From Lachnospiraceae bacterium (lineage in GTDB: Bacteria; Bacillota; Clostridia; Lachnospirales; Lachnospiraceae): DNA of 64,000 bases. A model generated the notes under the pieces. The model ran no database searches. It was not told the DNA's origin and saw only the letters and a list, made by a program, of their open reading frames with translations. The stretch lies in the NCBI GenBank assembly GCA_910575835.1, contig CAJTGB010000009.1:105150-169149 (forward strand), written 5' to 3'. Below, one piece after another: positions 9,560-19,100 of this stretch (position 1 is the first letter of the stretch; each line of letters starts with the position of its first letter). The translations under genes and the position numbers were made by a program.

Positions 9560-10252
9560 ATGCGCCTTAGAAATATTCCGCGCGCCGCAAGCGTGCTGAA
9601 CGAGTGTAAAGAAGTTGTTAAGAATGAGAGCGGATACCGCGGCAGATGGCATGAGGTCTTCGGCAATTCTCATCCTATCCATATAGAGATCGGAATGGGG
9701 AAAGGCCAATTCCTGCTGACCCTCGCCCGGCAGAACCCGCAGCTCAATTATATCGGGATCGAACGCTACTCCAGCGTCCTCCTCCGGGCCGTGGAGAAAT
9801 TCCAGACGCTAAATCCCAAGCCATCCTCTGCCGGCACCGCTTTGCCAAATGATACGGCCCTGCCTAACATCCGTTTCATCTGCATGGATGCCAGCGATAT
9901 TGCCGGCGCCTTCGCTCCGGGAGAGGTTGACCGCATCTATCTGAACTTCTCCGATCCCTGGCCCAAGGCACGGCATGCCGGACGGCGGCTTACCTCCCGG
10001 GAGTTCCTTGCCCGTTATGACAGAGTCCTTGCAGAAGACGGCACGATCGAATTCAAGACGGATAACCGGCTGCTCTTCGACTTCTCCGTCTCGGAGGTCA
10101 ATGTCTCTTCCGCCTTCCATATAAAGGGCTGCACCTATGACCTCCACCACGACGATACAATGAATCAGGGCAATATCATGACCGAGTACGAGGAGAAATT
10201 CTCCTCCCTTGGCAATCCGATCTGCAAGTTGGTTGTTGGGAGAACTTCTTAA
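9560..10252 (+). CDS. trmB: tRNA (guanine-N7)-methyltransferase
   Basis: Methylates guanine 46 in the variable loop of tRNAs using S-adenosylmethionine. The 230-residue protein has the SAM-binding motif IEIGMGKGQFLLTLA (about residues 36-50), YIGIERYSSVLLRA, and the family signature NFSDPWPKARHAGRRLT near the middle. AGGGGG precedes the ATG by about eight bases. It stands alone on the plus strand, divergent from the V-ATPase operon. Confidence 0.95.
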   Translation: MRLRNIPRAASVLNECKEVVKNESGYRGRWHEVFGNSHPIHIEIGMGKGQFLLTLARQNPQLNYIGIERYSSVLLRAVEKFQTLNPKPSSAGTALPNDTALPNIRFICMDASDIAGAFAPGEVDRIYLNFSDPWPKARHAGRRLTSREFLARYDRVLAEDGTIEFKTDNRLLFDFSVSEVNVSSAFHIKGCTYDLHHDDTMNQGNIMTEYEEKFSSLGNPICKLVVGRTS

Positions 10253-10355
10253 CATTAAAAGAGCTGACAATTTATTTCACAAAATTTTTATGTTTATATT
10301 TTCCAGTTCATGAACCTTAGCACCGGCCCTTGCATATATATTTATTGAAGAACTT

Positions 10356-10517
10356 ATGTCTGGATATATGCATATGGGACGCAAAAGGAAATGCAAGAAA
10401 AGCATCCGTCAGAAACTCTGTGAATTCACTTACCATAGAAAGGGACTTCACAGGAAGCTGATCTGCCTGAAAAAATCTATGGATGAAGTATACCGCACAT
10501 TGAATCCCGGCTGCTGA
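10356..10517 (+). CDS. small basic hypothetical protein
   Basis: A 53-residue ORF with 18 Lys/Arg and three Cys: MSGYMHMGRKRKCKKSI followed by further basic residues and YRTLNPGC at the end. It fills most of the 297-base gap between trmB and the thioredoxin-like gene and ends 32 bases before the latter. The ribosome-binding site is weak. I do not recognise a family. It may be a small nucleic-acid-binding protein or may not be translated. Confidence 0.35.
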   Translation: MSGYMHMGRKRKCKKSIRQKLCEFTYHRKGLHRKLICLKKSMDEVYRTLNPGC

Positions 10518-10549
10518 TCTCCGGGCCGAATACAGGAAAGGTGAATAGA

Positions 10550-10873
10550 ATGTTACATTTGACAGAGAAAAATTTTACGGTCGAGACAAAACGCGGTCCG
10601 CTTCCTAACGTTGTCATGTTCTATGCCGTATGGTGCGGAAAATGCGCCATGATGAAACCATTTGTCGAAGAGATAGAACAAAAATACCGCAAACGAATTC
10701 GGTTCTGTGAAGTCGATATCGACGAATCCCCCTTGCTTGCCGCAGACTATGAGGCAGATATCGTTCCGACCTTCGTCTTTTTCCAGAATGGACAATTCCT
10801 TGGCAGTATGCAGGGAATCATAGACGAGAATGTATTTGAACGCCGTCTACAAAAAATCTTTAGAAATTGTTAA
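10550..10873 (+). CDS. thioredoxin-like protein, CGKC active site
   Basis: A 107-residue thioredoxin-fold protein. The redox motif is WCGKC within VVMFYAVWCGKCAMMKP, and the cis-proline loop is DIVPTFVFF, both as in thioredoxin. The end GSMQGIIDENVFERRL fits the last strand and helix. It lacks a signal peptide, so it acts in the cytoplasm. AGGAAAGG lies eight bases before the ATG at 10550; an in-frame GTG at 10541 overlaps this site and is less likely. CGKC rather than CGPC may change its redox potential. Confidence 0.85.
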   Translation: MLHLTEKNFTVETKRGPLPNVVMFYAVWCGKCAMMKPFVEEIEQKYRKRIRFCEVDIDESPLLAADYEADIVPTFVFFQNGQFLGSMQGIIDENVFERRLQKIFRNC

Positions 10874-10885
10874 GGCTTATTTTAT

Positions 10886-10913
10886 TTGCAAATATTATGG
10901 AATATGTTATATT
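10886..10913 (+). promoter_or_regulatory. promoter of the DUF1002 gene
   Basis: TTGCAA (10886-10891), 16-base spacer, TATATT (10908-10913). A hairpin (10935-10968; ACTGGT-a-TCC with GGA-c-ACCAGT) follows in the leader. Confidence 0.6.
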
Positions 10914-11012
10914 AGTGAAGACTTAAGACACACAACTGGTATCCTTTTATATTTCACAGGACACCAGTACAGCAAGAACAAAGGGGGTATAGGTGATTAC
11001 ACACCAGACATT

Positions 11013-12335
11013 ATGAAGAACATGAAAAGAATTATACCTGTTCTGATGGCGGCCGTGCTGACCTGCACAGGGCTTCCCTTAACAGCCAGAGCAGACAGCG
11101 CGAAGGTCGTCACTTTAGGCGCTAACCTGACCGCAGAGCAGAAGACTTCTATGTACAAATATTTCGGCACGACCGCCGACGCAGTAGACACCATAGAAGT
11201 CACGAACGCAGACGAGAGAAAATACATGGAAGGCATCGCTTCTGAGGCGCAGATCGGAACTCGCACTTATAGCTGTTCTTACGTGGAGCCGACAACCAGC
11301 GGCGGCATTCAGGTCAAGGTAGGCAACCTTACCTTCGTGACCAGCTCTATGATCGCCAGCACATTATTAACCTCCGGCGTCGAGAACTGTAACGTCGTTG
11401 CTGCTTCTCCGATCGAAGTATCCGGTACCGGCGCGCTGACCGGTATCATGATGGCTTACGAGAAAGCCAGCGGCAAGACCTTAAGCGAGGAACAGAAAGC
11501 CGCTGCCACAGAAGAGCTCGTGACAACCGGCGAGCTTGCAGATTCCATCGGACAGAAGGACGCTGCTGATCTTATGAACGAAGTAAAACAGGAAGTGATC
11601 AAGGAAGGCCTGACCGATGACGGAGAGATCAAGGACGCCGTCAACAGCGCAGCGAACACTTACAATATTACACTTACCGAAGACCAGATGTCAAAGATCG
11701 TATCCCTGATGCAGAACATCGCCCAATATGATTATGACGTCAATGCATTGAAGAAGACCCTGGAGAACTTAGAGGGCAAGGGGAATGACAGCGGATTCTT
11801 CTCCAGTCTGTGGAGTTCGATCAAGGGTATCTTTACCGGTGATTCCGGCAGCGGAGACGGCGGCATCATCAACGACACGAACGACGAGGTCCTTGGAGCG
11901 GACGCCATCATCGACAGCACCTTAGAAGCTCTGGACGAGGAGACCAAGAAGGAAGGCTTCTGGGATAAAGTGACCAACTTCTTCAAAGGACTCTTCGGCG
12001 GCAGTGATGATGACGCTGACGAGGAAGAGACTGACGAGGAAGCGGATGCAGATGGGGAAGATGCAGAAGATACAGAGAATTCTGACGACGCCTTAACAGA
12101 CGGCGAGAACACAGATACCGACAATCCAGACGGTGCTGCAGACCCGAATTCCGATCCGGCTCTGAATAATGCAGACGGCGCCGATCCGAACACCGTTAAC
12201 GACCAGGCAGCGCCGGAAGACGCAGCCTTGGGCGACCCGGCCGCAGCCGATGCCGCACAGAACGGCGCTGCATCCGACGGACTCACAGACGGAAGCAGCC
12301 AGACAGCGGATCCTGCATCAGGAACCGTACAGTAG
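11013..12335 (+). CDS. secreted DUF1002 (YpuA-like) protein with acidic tail
   Basis: About 440 residues. A signal peptide (MKNMKRIIPVLMAAVLTC to TARADS) precedes a DUF1002-like domain, recognised by similarity to Bacillus YpuA: KVVTLGANLTAEQKTSMYKYFG, then VTSSMIASTLLTSGVENCNV and the GALTGIMMAYEKASG helix. The last 130 residues are low-complexity Asp/Glu/Ala, rich in DGAD and NTD patterns, probably an exposed flexible tail. The function of the family is not known. Starts at 11013 and 11022 are both possible. A short upstream reading frame (GTG at 10993) ends in ATGA over the 11013 start. Confidence 0.8.
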   Translation: MKNMKRIIPVLMAAVLTCTGLPLTARADSAKVVTLGANLTAEQKTSMYKYFGTTADAVDTIEVTNADERKYMEGIASEAQIGTRTYSCSYVEPTTSGGIQVKVGNLTFVTSSMIASTLLTSGVENCNVVAASPIEVSGTGALTGIMMAYEKASGKTLSEEQKAAATEELVTTGELADSIGQKDAADLMNEVKQEVIKEGLTDDGEIKDAVNSAANTYNITLTEDQMSKIVSLMQNIAQYDYDVNALKKTLENLEGKGNDSGFFSSLWSSIKGIFTGDSGSGDGGIINDTNDEVLGADAIIDSTLEALDEETKKEGFWDKVTNFFKGLFGGSDDDADEEETDEEADADGEDAEDTENSDDALTDGENTDTDNPDGAADPNSDPALNNADGADPNTVNDQAAPEDAALGDPAAADAAQNGAASDGLTDGSSQTADPASGTVQ

Positions 12336-12360
12336 ACAACATTGAATAACCTCATTACAG

Positions 12361-12393
12361 ATGGATGCTGTTACACAGCATCCATTGTTATTA
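12361..12393. terminator. terminator between DUF1002 gene and hipT-like gene
   Basis: Perfect ten-base stem ATGGATGCTG / CAGCATCCAT (12361-12385) with a five-base loop, followed by TGTTATTATG. The two flanking genes converge, so it may stop both. Confidence 0.7.
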
Positions 12394-13221
12394 TGCAAAC
12401 ATATATTGGTACTTCCTTCTCTGCTGCAAAAGTATCGTATACACCCTCTGCTTTATCTCCTCCGGGTACACGGTATCCGCCTCAAGCAGCTGCCGAATCT
12501 CCCGCTCCCCGTAAGAAAAACTTACCGCTTCTCCGTATAGATCCTGCGCGGCGTCCAACTGCTCATCGAAGGAACGGCAGAACGTCTTCGCCTCCGCTCT
12601 GGACATCTGCTCTATCACATCCTGCCCCAAGGGATAATCCATTACCGTATCTGCAAGCAGCGCCGCCCCCTGGTCAAAGAGCGGACAATAGTCGTATTCG
12701 TCCTGACCGTCCCACAATACGGCAATATTGTGCGTATGCCGATCCTCATTCAAGAACACTGCGTCGATCGTCAGCAATTTGCTCATATATATTCCAAAAT
12801 ACGTAAGCCCGGTCATCCTCTCCGTCTGCTCAACCAAGAACTTCAGACGGTTCCCGTAATCCCTGATCCGGAAGATACTCTGATACAAGCTCTCGCCGTA
12901 GTTCTGATAGAACAATCTCTCCAGCGTGATCATCTGCCGCTTCCCATCCGGCTTCCCCGAAGAATCCGTCAGGAAATCCCGGCTCCTGCATCCCGTATAA
13001 TTCTGCTGTCCGTACCGGATCTCCTCTGTCTCATACAATACATATTCTCTCCTCTCCAGAGAAGAGAAGTTAAGCAGGTACGAGACCATATATTCCGCCA
13101 GGCCTTCATATCCGGTATAGTCCGCCTTATACCAGTAACCGTCCTTCTTCCACTTCAACTGGTTCCCCTTGGATGACAGCCTGGCCTCCTCCCGTCTCTC
13201 CTGTTCAAATAACTCTACCAT
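12391..13221 (-). CDS. HipA/HipT-family serine kinase, toxin-like
   Basis: A 276-residue protein kinase of the HipA fold, shorter than HipA (about 440) because the N-terminal subdomain is absent. Visible motifs are the Gly-rich, potentially autophosphorylated loop LSSKGNQLK (15-23), Lys32 in YKAD, the catalytic NEDRHTHN (158-165) and the metal-binding FDQG (182-185). HipA phosphorylates glutamyl-tRNA synthetase and HipT phosphorylates tryptophanyl-tRNA synthetase; the target here is unknown. It lies three bases after an HTH gene, like hipA after hipB. A phage-defence or persistence role is inference. Confidence 0.8.
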   Translation of the reverse strand: MVELFEQERREEARLSSKGNQLKWKKDGYWYKADYTGYEGLAEYMVSYLLNFSSLERREYVLYETEEIRYGQQNYTGCRSRDFLTDSSGKPDGKRQMITLERLFYQNYGESLYQSIFRIRDYGNRLKFLVEQTERMTGLTYFGIYMSKLLTIDAVFLNEDRHTHNIAVLWDGQDEYDYCPLFDQGAALLADTVMDYPLGQDVIEQMSRAEAKTFCRSFDEQLDAAQDLYGEAVSFSYGEREIRQLLEADTVYPEEIKQRVYTILLQQRRKYQYMFA

Positions 13222-13224
13222 ACG

Positions 13225-13767
13225 TTACCTTTCTATCCGTATCCAGAAATCATCCTCCGCCATCCTTCCTTCTGTCTTCTCTATGATCATCATCGGATCG
13301 TAGAAGGGGATGTCATACTCTCTCAGCACAAGCTTCATCTTATCTCTGGTAGGCGGGAAGCATCTGGATTCGAGGAATTCTTCATACTGCTGATAAGAGG
13401 GCTTCTCGATCTTCCCAAAAGCACGCTTCAGCAGATGTCTCGAGTAATTGACGATCTCTACGCTGCGGTTGATCTCATCTACATCTATCACCGTACATAA
13501 TTCGTCTCGAAACATATAGGACAATCTAAGGGAAGTCCTCCTCTTCGGGATCTTCTTCTCTTCCTCAATCTGAGGACGGTCCCTTAAAATATTGATCAGC
13601 GTCACGATCGGCCCTGTTACCGGCGACTTGCTGTACTCCCACCGTTCTACCGTCTTCTTCGATACATTCGCAAATCTTGCAAAATCTTCCTGTGTAAGCC
13701 CAAGCCTTTTCCGGCACTGTCTGATCTCTTCACTTGTAACTTTTTCTTCTAATGCATATTGTCTCAC
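13225..13767 (-). CDS. XRE-family regulator with HipS/HipA-N-like C-terminal part
   Basis: 180 residues. Residues 12-50 form a Cro/C1-type HTH (EIRQCRKRLGLTQEDFARFA, VSKKTVERWEYSKSPVTGP). The remaining 110 residues are not usual for HipB: they contain FPPTRDKMKLVLREYDIPFYDPMMIIEKTEG and end AEDDFWIRI, reminiscent of the small N-terminal domain of HipA-type kinases. The start is GTG at 13767, behind GGAGGGG. The order HTH-(S)-kinase matches HipBST, with B and S apparently joined. It probably represses its own operon. Confidence 0.75.
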   Translation of the reverse strand: MRQYALEEKVTSEEIRQCRKRLGLTQEDFARFANVSKKTVERWEYSKSPVTGPIVTLINILRDRPQIEEEKKIPKRRTSLRLSYMFRDELCTVIDVDEINRSVEIVNYSRHLLKRAFGKIEKPSYQQYEEFLESRCFPPTRDKMKLVLREYDIPFYDPMMIIEKTEGRMAEDDFWIRIER

Positions 13768-13816
13768 TCTATCCCCTCCTTCCTTACCCTTATTTATAGT
13801 ATTTTTTATTTTATTA

Positions 13817-13855
13817 TATCCTTTATATTAGGTTCTGTCAATTATTATCCTTTAT
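13817..13855 (-). promoter_or_regulatory. possible operator/promoter of the hip-like pair
   Basis: Two direct copies of TATCCTTTAT (13817-13826 and 13846-13855), 29 bases apart, in AT-rich DNA 50-90 bases before the HTH gene. They could be binding sites for the HTH protein, but this is only a positional argument. Confidence 0.3.
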
Positions 13856-13911
13856 TCTATGCTATCAGAAGCAAATTATTTATATTCTGTCAGGATTTCT
13901 GTCATTCATAC

Positions 13912-14075
13912 CTAGTACACCGAATAATAAGTAACCAGCCATATAACTTGCCTGATTTTCCATCCGCGTCGTTGTTGTCAATCGGCGTAGCGCCCACTAC
14001 GCCTCATTCCTCCGCCTTGCATATAAAAAATCATTCTACGTTATATGGCTAGGAACTTATTTTTCGGTGTACTAG
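13912..14075. repeat. palindromic CTAG-ended repeat element, long copy
   Basis: 164 bp with the same 34-bp imperfect terminal inverted repeats as the element at 1449-1512, here enclosing about 100 bp. The core contains a second palindrome (GGCGTAG-cgccc-CTACGCC, 13984-14002) and the stretch GCCTCATTCCTCCGCCTTGC (14001-14020). No ORF is present, so movement would need a transposase encoded elsewhere. It lies between the hip-like promoter region and the glgB terminator. Confidence 0.9.
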
Positions 14076-14108
14076 AAAAAAGCCGCATGCCTTTCTCAGG
14101 CATGCAGC
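14075..14108 (-). terminator. glgB terminator
   Basis: On the minus strand GCTGCATGCC / GGCATGCGGC stem (14082-14108) followed by a run of six T. It begins four bases after the glgB stop codon. Confidence 0.85.
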
Positions 14109-14111
14109 TTA

Positions 14112-16022
14112 TTAAAATTCAAAAACAGCAACTCCATACGGCGGCAGCTTGTAAGCGAATGAAAACGGCCTTCCATCGCACTCCTGCTTCACAGCCTTAT
14201 AGATAACCGGTCTCTCTTCTCCTTTTCCTCCGTACTTCACATCATCGCTGTTCAAGATCAGCTTATACTGCTTCTTGCGCGGCACGCCTACCCTGTAATC
14301 GTCCCTCGGCATCGGTGTGAAGTTGCACACGAACAGCAGGTTCTTCTTCTTTCCCTTCGAATGCCTTACAAAGCTGAAGATACTCCTGCTCGCATCATCC
14401 GCATTGATCCATTCGAAGCCTTCCCAACTGTCGTCCATCTCGTACATCGCCCGGTTGCGCTTATACAGATGAAGCAGATCTCTCACCCAGTTCTGGATCT
14501 GCTGATGTTCGTCTTCCGCCAGGAGGAACCAGTCAAGCTCTCTCTCCTCGCTCCATTCCCGAAGCTGTGCGAATTCCTGTCCCATGAACAACAGCTTCTT
14601 GCCGGCATGTCCCATCATAAACGCATAGCCGACCTTAAGGTTCGCATACTTGTCAAAGCCCAGTCCAGGCATCTTATTCAGCATAGAGCACTTCAGATGA
14701 ACCACCTCATCATGCGACAATACCAGGATATAATGCTCGCTGTGCGCATAACTCATGGCAAATGTCATCTGATTGTGATGATCCTTCCTGAAATACGGAT
14801 CAAGCTTCATGTATTCCGTAAAATCATGCATCCAGCCCATATTCCACTTCAGGCTGAATCCAAGACCGTCATCCTCTACACTGCCGGTCACCATCGGCCA
14901 GGCCGTCGACTCCTCCGCAATCATGACCGCCCCTGGATTCCTGCCAAGAACAACAGAATTCAGATGCTTGAAGAAATCGATCGCCTCCAGATTCTTATTC
15001 CCGCCGTACTTATTGGCAACCCACTGGCCGTCCTGCTTGCCGTAATCCAGATATAACATGGACGCCACTGCATCCACACGAAGTCCGTCCACATGGAACT
15101 GCTCGATCCAGTACAGGGCATTGGAGATCAGGAAATTACGCACCTCGCTCTTGCCGTAGTCGAATATCTTCGTTCCCCAGTCAGGATGCTCTCCCTTCTT
15201 CGGATCTGCATATTCATAAGTAGGTGTTCCGTCAAAATCTGCAAGGCCATGGATATCTCTTGGGAAATGAGCCGGTACCCAGTCCAGGATAACGCCGATC
15301 TTATTTCTATGGAGATAGTTGATCATCCACGCGAAATCCTCCGGCGTTCCATATCTCGAAGTAGGCGCAAAATATCCGATTACCTGATATCCCCAGGACC
15401 CGTCAAAAGGATGCTCCGCAATACCGATCAATTCCACATGCGTATATCCCATATTCTTAAGATATACTGCGATCTCCTTCGCAAATTCCCGGTAATTATA
15501 GAAGCCCTCGTCCTCTCTTCCCGGATGGCGCTTCCATGATCCAATATGCGCCTCATAGATCGACATCGGCTGTTCCGTATGTTTCCAGGCCTTACGATTC
15601 TCCATCCATACATTATCCGTCCACTTGATCTTCGTAAGATCTGCGACTCTGGATGCCGTACCTGGTCTCAGCTCCGCGTAAGTACCAAAAGGATCTGCCT
15701 TGAATACAAATTCCCCCTGATAAGTCTCCACACAGAACTTATACAGATCATACTCTTTCACATCTGGAATAAAACAGGTATATATGCCAAGAGGTTCTCC
15801 TCTCTCCATCGGATTCGCCTCCATATTCCATTCATTGAAATCGCCCACAACGGATACTGAACGCGCATGCGGCGCCCACACCGCGAAGTATACGCCTTCC
15901 TTTTTTCCCTTCTTGACCTTATGAGCTCCAAGCTTCTTATAGATCTCATAATGATTGCCCTGTCCAAAAAGATAATGATCCAGTTCTCCGACTTCATATG
16001 GTTTTGCTTTTCTTTGTGCCAT
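14112..16022 (-). CDS. glgB: 1,4-alpha-glucan branching enzyme
   Basis: Makes the alpha-1,6 branches of glycogen. About 636 residues, the usual GlgB size without the extra N-terminal module. An N-terminal CBM48 domain (AVWAPHARSVSVVGDFNEW) is followed by the GH13 barrel: DWVPAHFPRD, the nucleophile region GLRVDAVASMLYLDY, the acid region MIAEESTAWP and VLSHDEVVH. The ATG at 16022 is used because GAGGG stands nine bases upstream; the GTG at 16037 overlaps that site. No other glycogen genes are adjacent, and it has its own terminator. Confidence 0.95.
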   Translation of the reverse strand: MAQRKAKPYEVGELDHYLFGQGNHYEIYKKLGAHKVKKGKKEGVYFAVWAPHARSVSVVGDFNEWNMEANPMERGEPLGIYTCFIPDVKEYDLYKFCVETYQGEFVFKADPFGTYAELRPGTASRVADLTKIKWTDNVWMENRKAWKHTEQPMSIYEAHIGSWKRHPGREDEGFYNYREFAKEIAVYLKNMGYTHVELIGIAEHPFDGSWGYQVIGYFAPTSRYGTPEDFAWMINYLHRNKIGVILDWVPAHFPRDIHGLADFDGTPTYEYADPKKGEHPDWGTKIFDYGKSEVRNFLISNALYWIEQFHVDGLRVDAVASMLYLDYGKQDGQWVANKYGGNKNLEAIDFFKHLNSVVLGRNPGAVMIAEESTAWPMVTGSVEDDGLGFSLKWNMGWMHDFTEYMKLDPYFRKDHHNQMTFAMSYAHSEHYILVLSHDEVVHLKCSMLNKMPGLGFDKYANLKVGYAFMMGHAGKKLLFMGQEFAQLREWSEERELDWFLLAEDEHQQIQNWVRDLLHLYKRNRAMYEMDDSWEGFEWINADDASRSIFSFVRHSKGKKKNLLFVCNFTPMPRDDYRVGVPRKKQYKLILNSDDVKYGGKGEERPVIYKAVKQECDGRPFSFAYKLPPYGVAVFEF

Positions 16023-16080
16023 ATAATCATCCCTCACATTCTGTTGCGATATATATGTCTATTATACTTTAGACTGGCAT

Positions 16081-16121
16081 AAAAAGAAAGGGTTTTGACC
16101 AATCTTAACAGTCAAAACCCT
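16081..16121 (-). terminator. terminator of the TPR/AAA gene
   Basis: Eleven-base perfect stem AGGGTTTTGAC / GTCAAAACCCT (16089-16121) followed on the minus strand by TTTCTTTTTA. Confidence 0.8.
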
Positions 16122-16195
16122 CTTTATTTGCAACACTTCAGAAAACTGCCCTGCTGCATGCTAAAATCCATCTAAAATCACTGCCGGAAATGTGC

Positions 16196-19100
16196 TCAGA
16201 TCTTAAAATCTTCTTCCTTCAGGATGATCCTGTCAGATTCATCCGTACCTCTTCCGAACACTCTTCTCGCCAGATGCTTCACATTCGCCTTCTGTGAATG
16301 CTCGATCGCCTCATCCATGATATCTTTGACCTCCGCAACCGATACTGCATGGTCTTCCCTCTGCATTACATCGATCCTGCTGTACAGTGCAAGGATACCC
16401 ATCTCATCCAGCTTATAGCCGTTCTCCTTCGCGTACGTCTGTCCGAAGGTTACCAGCTCGTCATTGACAAATACCGGAAGCTCCAGCTTAGAATTGAACT
16501 TCTTCTTAAATTCCGGGTTCGCCGTCAGAATACGTTCAAGCGGCTTCCTCTGATCCTCCAGCACAAAGAGCATCTCACCCGTCTTCCTCTCCATCAGGCG
16601 GTTCAGTTCCTTGATCGTTCGGGAATTCAGTTTACCGGCCTTCTCAACGATAATAGCTCCGCCGCGCAGCTTCTGGATAATATTCGTCAGTTCCTTCTTA
16701 TTCAGCGATTCGCCTGTCACGATCGCAACCTTTCCTTGCTTCAGATTCCTCTGCTTCTGGATCGCTTTTACAATGTCCACTGCCAGCACCGTCTTACCGG
16801 AACCCTTGCGGCCGATCACCAGAAGATTGCCGGTCTTAGAGGTCCCTTCCTTGCGGGCTCTCCTGTCGTTATCCAGCACCTCCACGATCTGTTCACTCAT
16901 TCCCCTTACCGGTACAAAATATGAAAACAGCTTCTTCTGCTCCTCGGTAAGTCCCGCCTTCAGACCGATCTCACTGGTCGCGCTCAGATCATACCGCCCG
17001 GTAACGACAAATCCCGTATCAAAAGGAACTCCGCTGCCTTTCGCCTTCTTGATCCGCGCCTGAATCTCTTCCTCAGACGGTTCCTCGATCTCAAGCTCTT
17101 CTTCAAAGTCTTCGCTCTCGAATTCGTCTTCGTCAGCCTCCTCGAAGTCCTCTTCCTCAGATTCCTCTAAATCTTCATCCTCGAAATCCTCTTCTTCAAA
17201 ATCTTCCTCTCCGAAGCCTTCCTCTTCAAATTCGTCTTCTATATAATCCTCTTCGAAGTCCTCGTCTGAGTCCTCTTCAAATTCGTCCTCAGAATCATCC
17301 TCGTAACCTTCTTCCAGATCCTCGTCAGATTCCTCCTCAAAATCCTCTTCCTCGAATTCGTCTTCTTCTAAATCCTCTTCCTCAAATCCGTCCTCAGAAT
17401 CTTCTTCAAACTCATCCTCCTCAAAGTCTTCCTCTTCAAACTCTTCCTCAGATTCCTCCTCAAAGTCCTCCTCTTCAAATCCGTCGTCAGACTCCTCTTC
17501 AAAGTCCTCTTCTTCAAATCCGTCGTCAGACTCCTCTTCAAAGTCCTCTTCTTCAAATCCGTCGTCAGACTCCTCAAAGTCTTCTTCAAACTCATCGTCA
17601 GACTCCTCAAAGTCTTCTCCAAATTCCTCGCCGGACTCTTCCTCAAAATCTTCCTCTTCAAATTCCTCGTCAGACTCCTCAAAGTCTTCTCCAAATTCCC
17701 CGTCAGACTCCTCAAAGTCTTCTTCAAATTCCTCATCAGACTTTTCAAAGTCTTCTCCAAGCTCCTCGTCAGACTCCTCAAAGCCTTCTCCAAGCTCCTC
17801 GTCAGATTCTTCCTCAAAGCCTTCCTCTTCAAACTCTTCCTCAAAGTCCTCTCCAGATTCTTCCTCAAAGTCCTCTTCTTCAAACTCTTCGTCAGACCCC
17901 TCAAAATCCTCTTCAAATTCCCCGTCAGATTCCTCAAAATCCTCTTCAAGTTCCCCGTCAGACTCCTCTTTTAATCTGCCTTCCGCATCCTTTCCGAGAT
18001 CTTTTCCTTTCAGATCATCGATCGCAAGAGCCCCTTCATCAAAGCCGCGGTTCTTGGCTGCGTCCTCAACGATCCCGCTTAACAGCTTCTCGTCGATCTC
18101 CTCGACGCTGACATCCTCCTCAGGCTCCGAAGCGTCTTCTCCCAGTTCTTCCATAAGCCTGACAATATCATCCGGTATCCTCTGCGTCTTACCGTCGACT
18201 GGATTCTGCTTCTCCTCAGCCCGGTCCGCCGCAACTGTCTTCTTCGTCGTCTGTTTTACCTTAGGCTTCTCCTTCTTAATCTCTGTCTCTATATCCAGAC
18301 TTTCGGATTCGCCCTCTACCATCAGATCTATATCCGGTATCCCATCCATCAGGTCAGCCAGATCCGCTGCTTCTTCTGCAGAAGCGTCCGTCTTCTCTTC
18401 CGCCTCACTGTCTTCTGCTGACTTGCCGGAGGCTTCCCCGGCCGCCTTGCGCGCGGCAATCTGCCCTGCCTTGCGCAATGCCTCTTCTGTAATCTTACGC
18501 GCTTCCTCTTCCGCCTTGCGCACCGCCTCTTCTGCGGCCGCCTTCCTGGCGGCTGCTTCCTCTTCCGCTTTGCGTGCCGCCTCTTCCGCCGCTGCCTTCC
18601 TGGCGAGCGCTGCTTCCTCTGCCTTGCGTGCGGCCTCCTCTGCGGCTGCCTTGCGTGCCTCGGCTGCCTTCAATGCCGCCCTCTCTTCCGCTGCTTTCTC
18701 CTCGGCCGCCTTACGTTCTGCCGCTTTACGCAGAGCTTCCTTCTCAGCAAGCTTCTTTACCGCATCTTCTCCGTCCTCTTCACGGGACTCTCCTTCTCCT
18801 CTGGCTCTTCTCTCCGCCTCTCTTCGCTCCAGCTCTCTCTGTAAGCCGATCTCGTCACGCTCCCTGCGAAGCCTCTCGTCATCTTCTTCTCTCTGTCTCT
18901 CTATAGCCTCAGCATTCGCTCTCTGTTTCGACTCCCATTCCTGCAGGATCTCTTCGATACGCATCTGTCCCGTCGCACGGAGCGCGCTCGTCTTCTTGTC
19001 TGTCTTTATCCTTACCGGCTTCTCTTCACGTACCGGTTCCTTCACCTGCGGTGTCTCCGGCTCTTCTATCTCCAGAGTTTCTTCGGCAGGAGCCGAAGCT

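Noticed and set aside
11732..12355. Serine-rich 207-codon frame on the minus strand
   Set aside because: Antisense image of the acidic tail of the DUF1002 protein; no start signals.
17080..17965. CRISPR-like array, because of short repeated units
   Set aside because: The repeats are codon-phased, without unique spacers, and lie within a long open frame.
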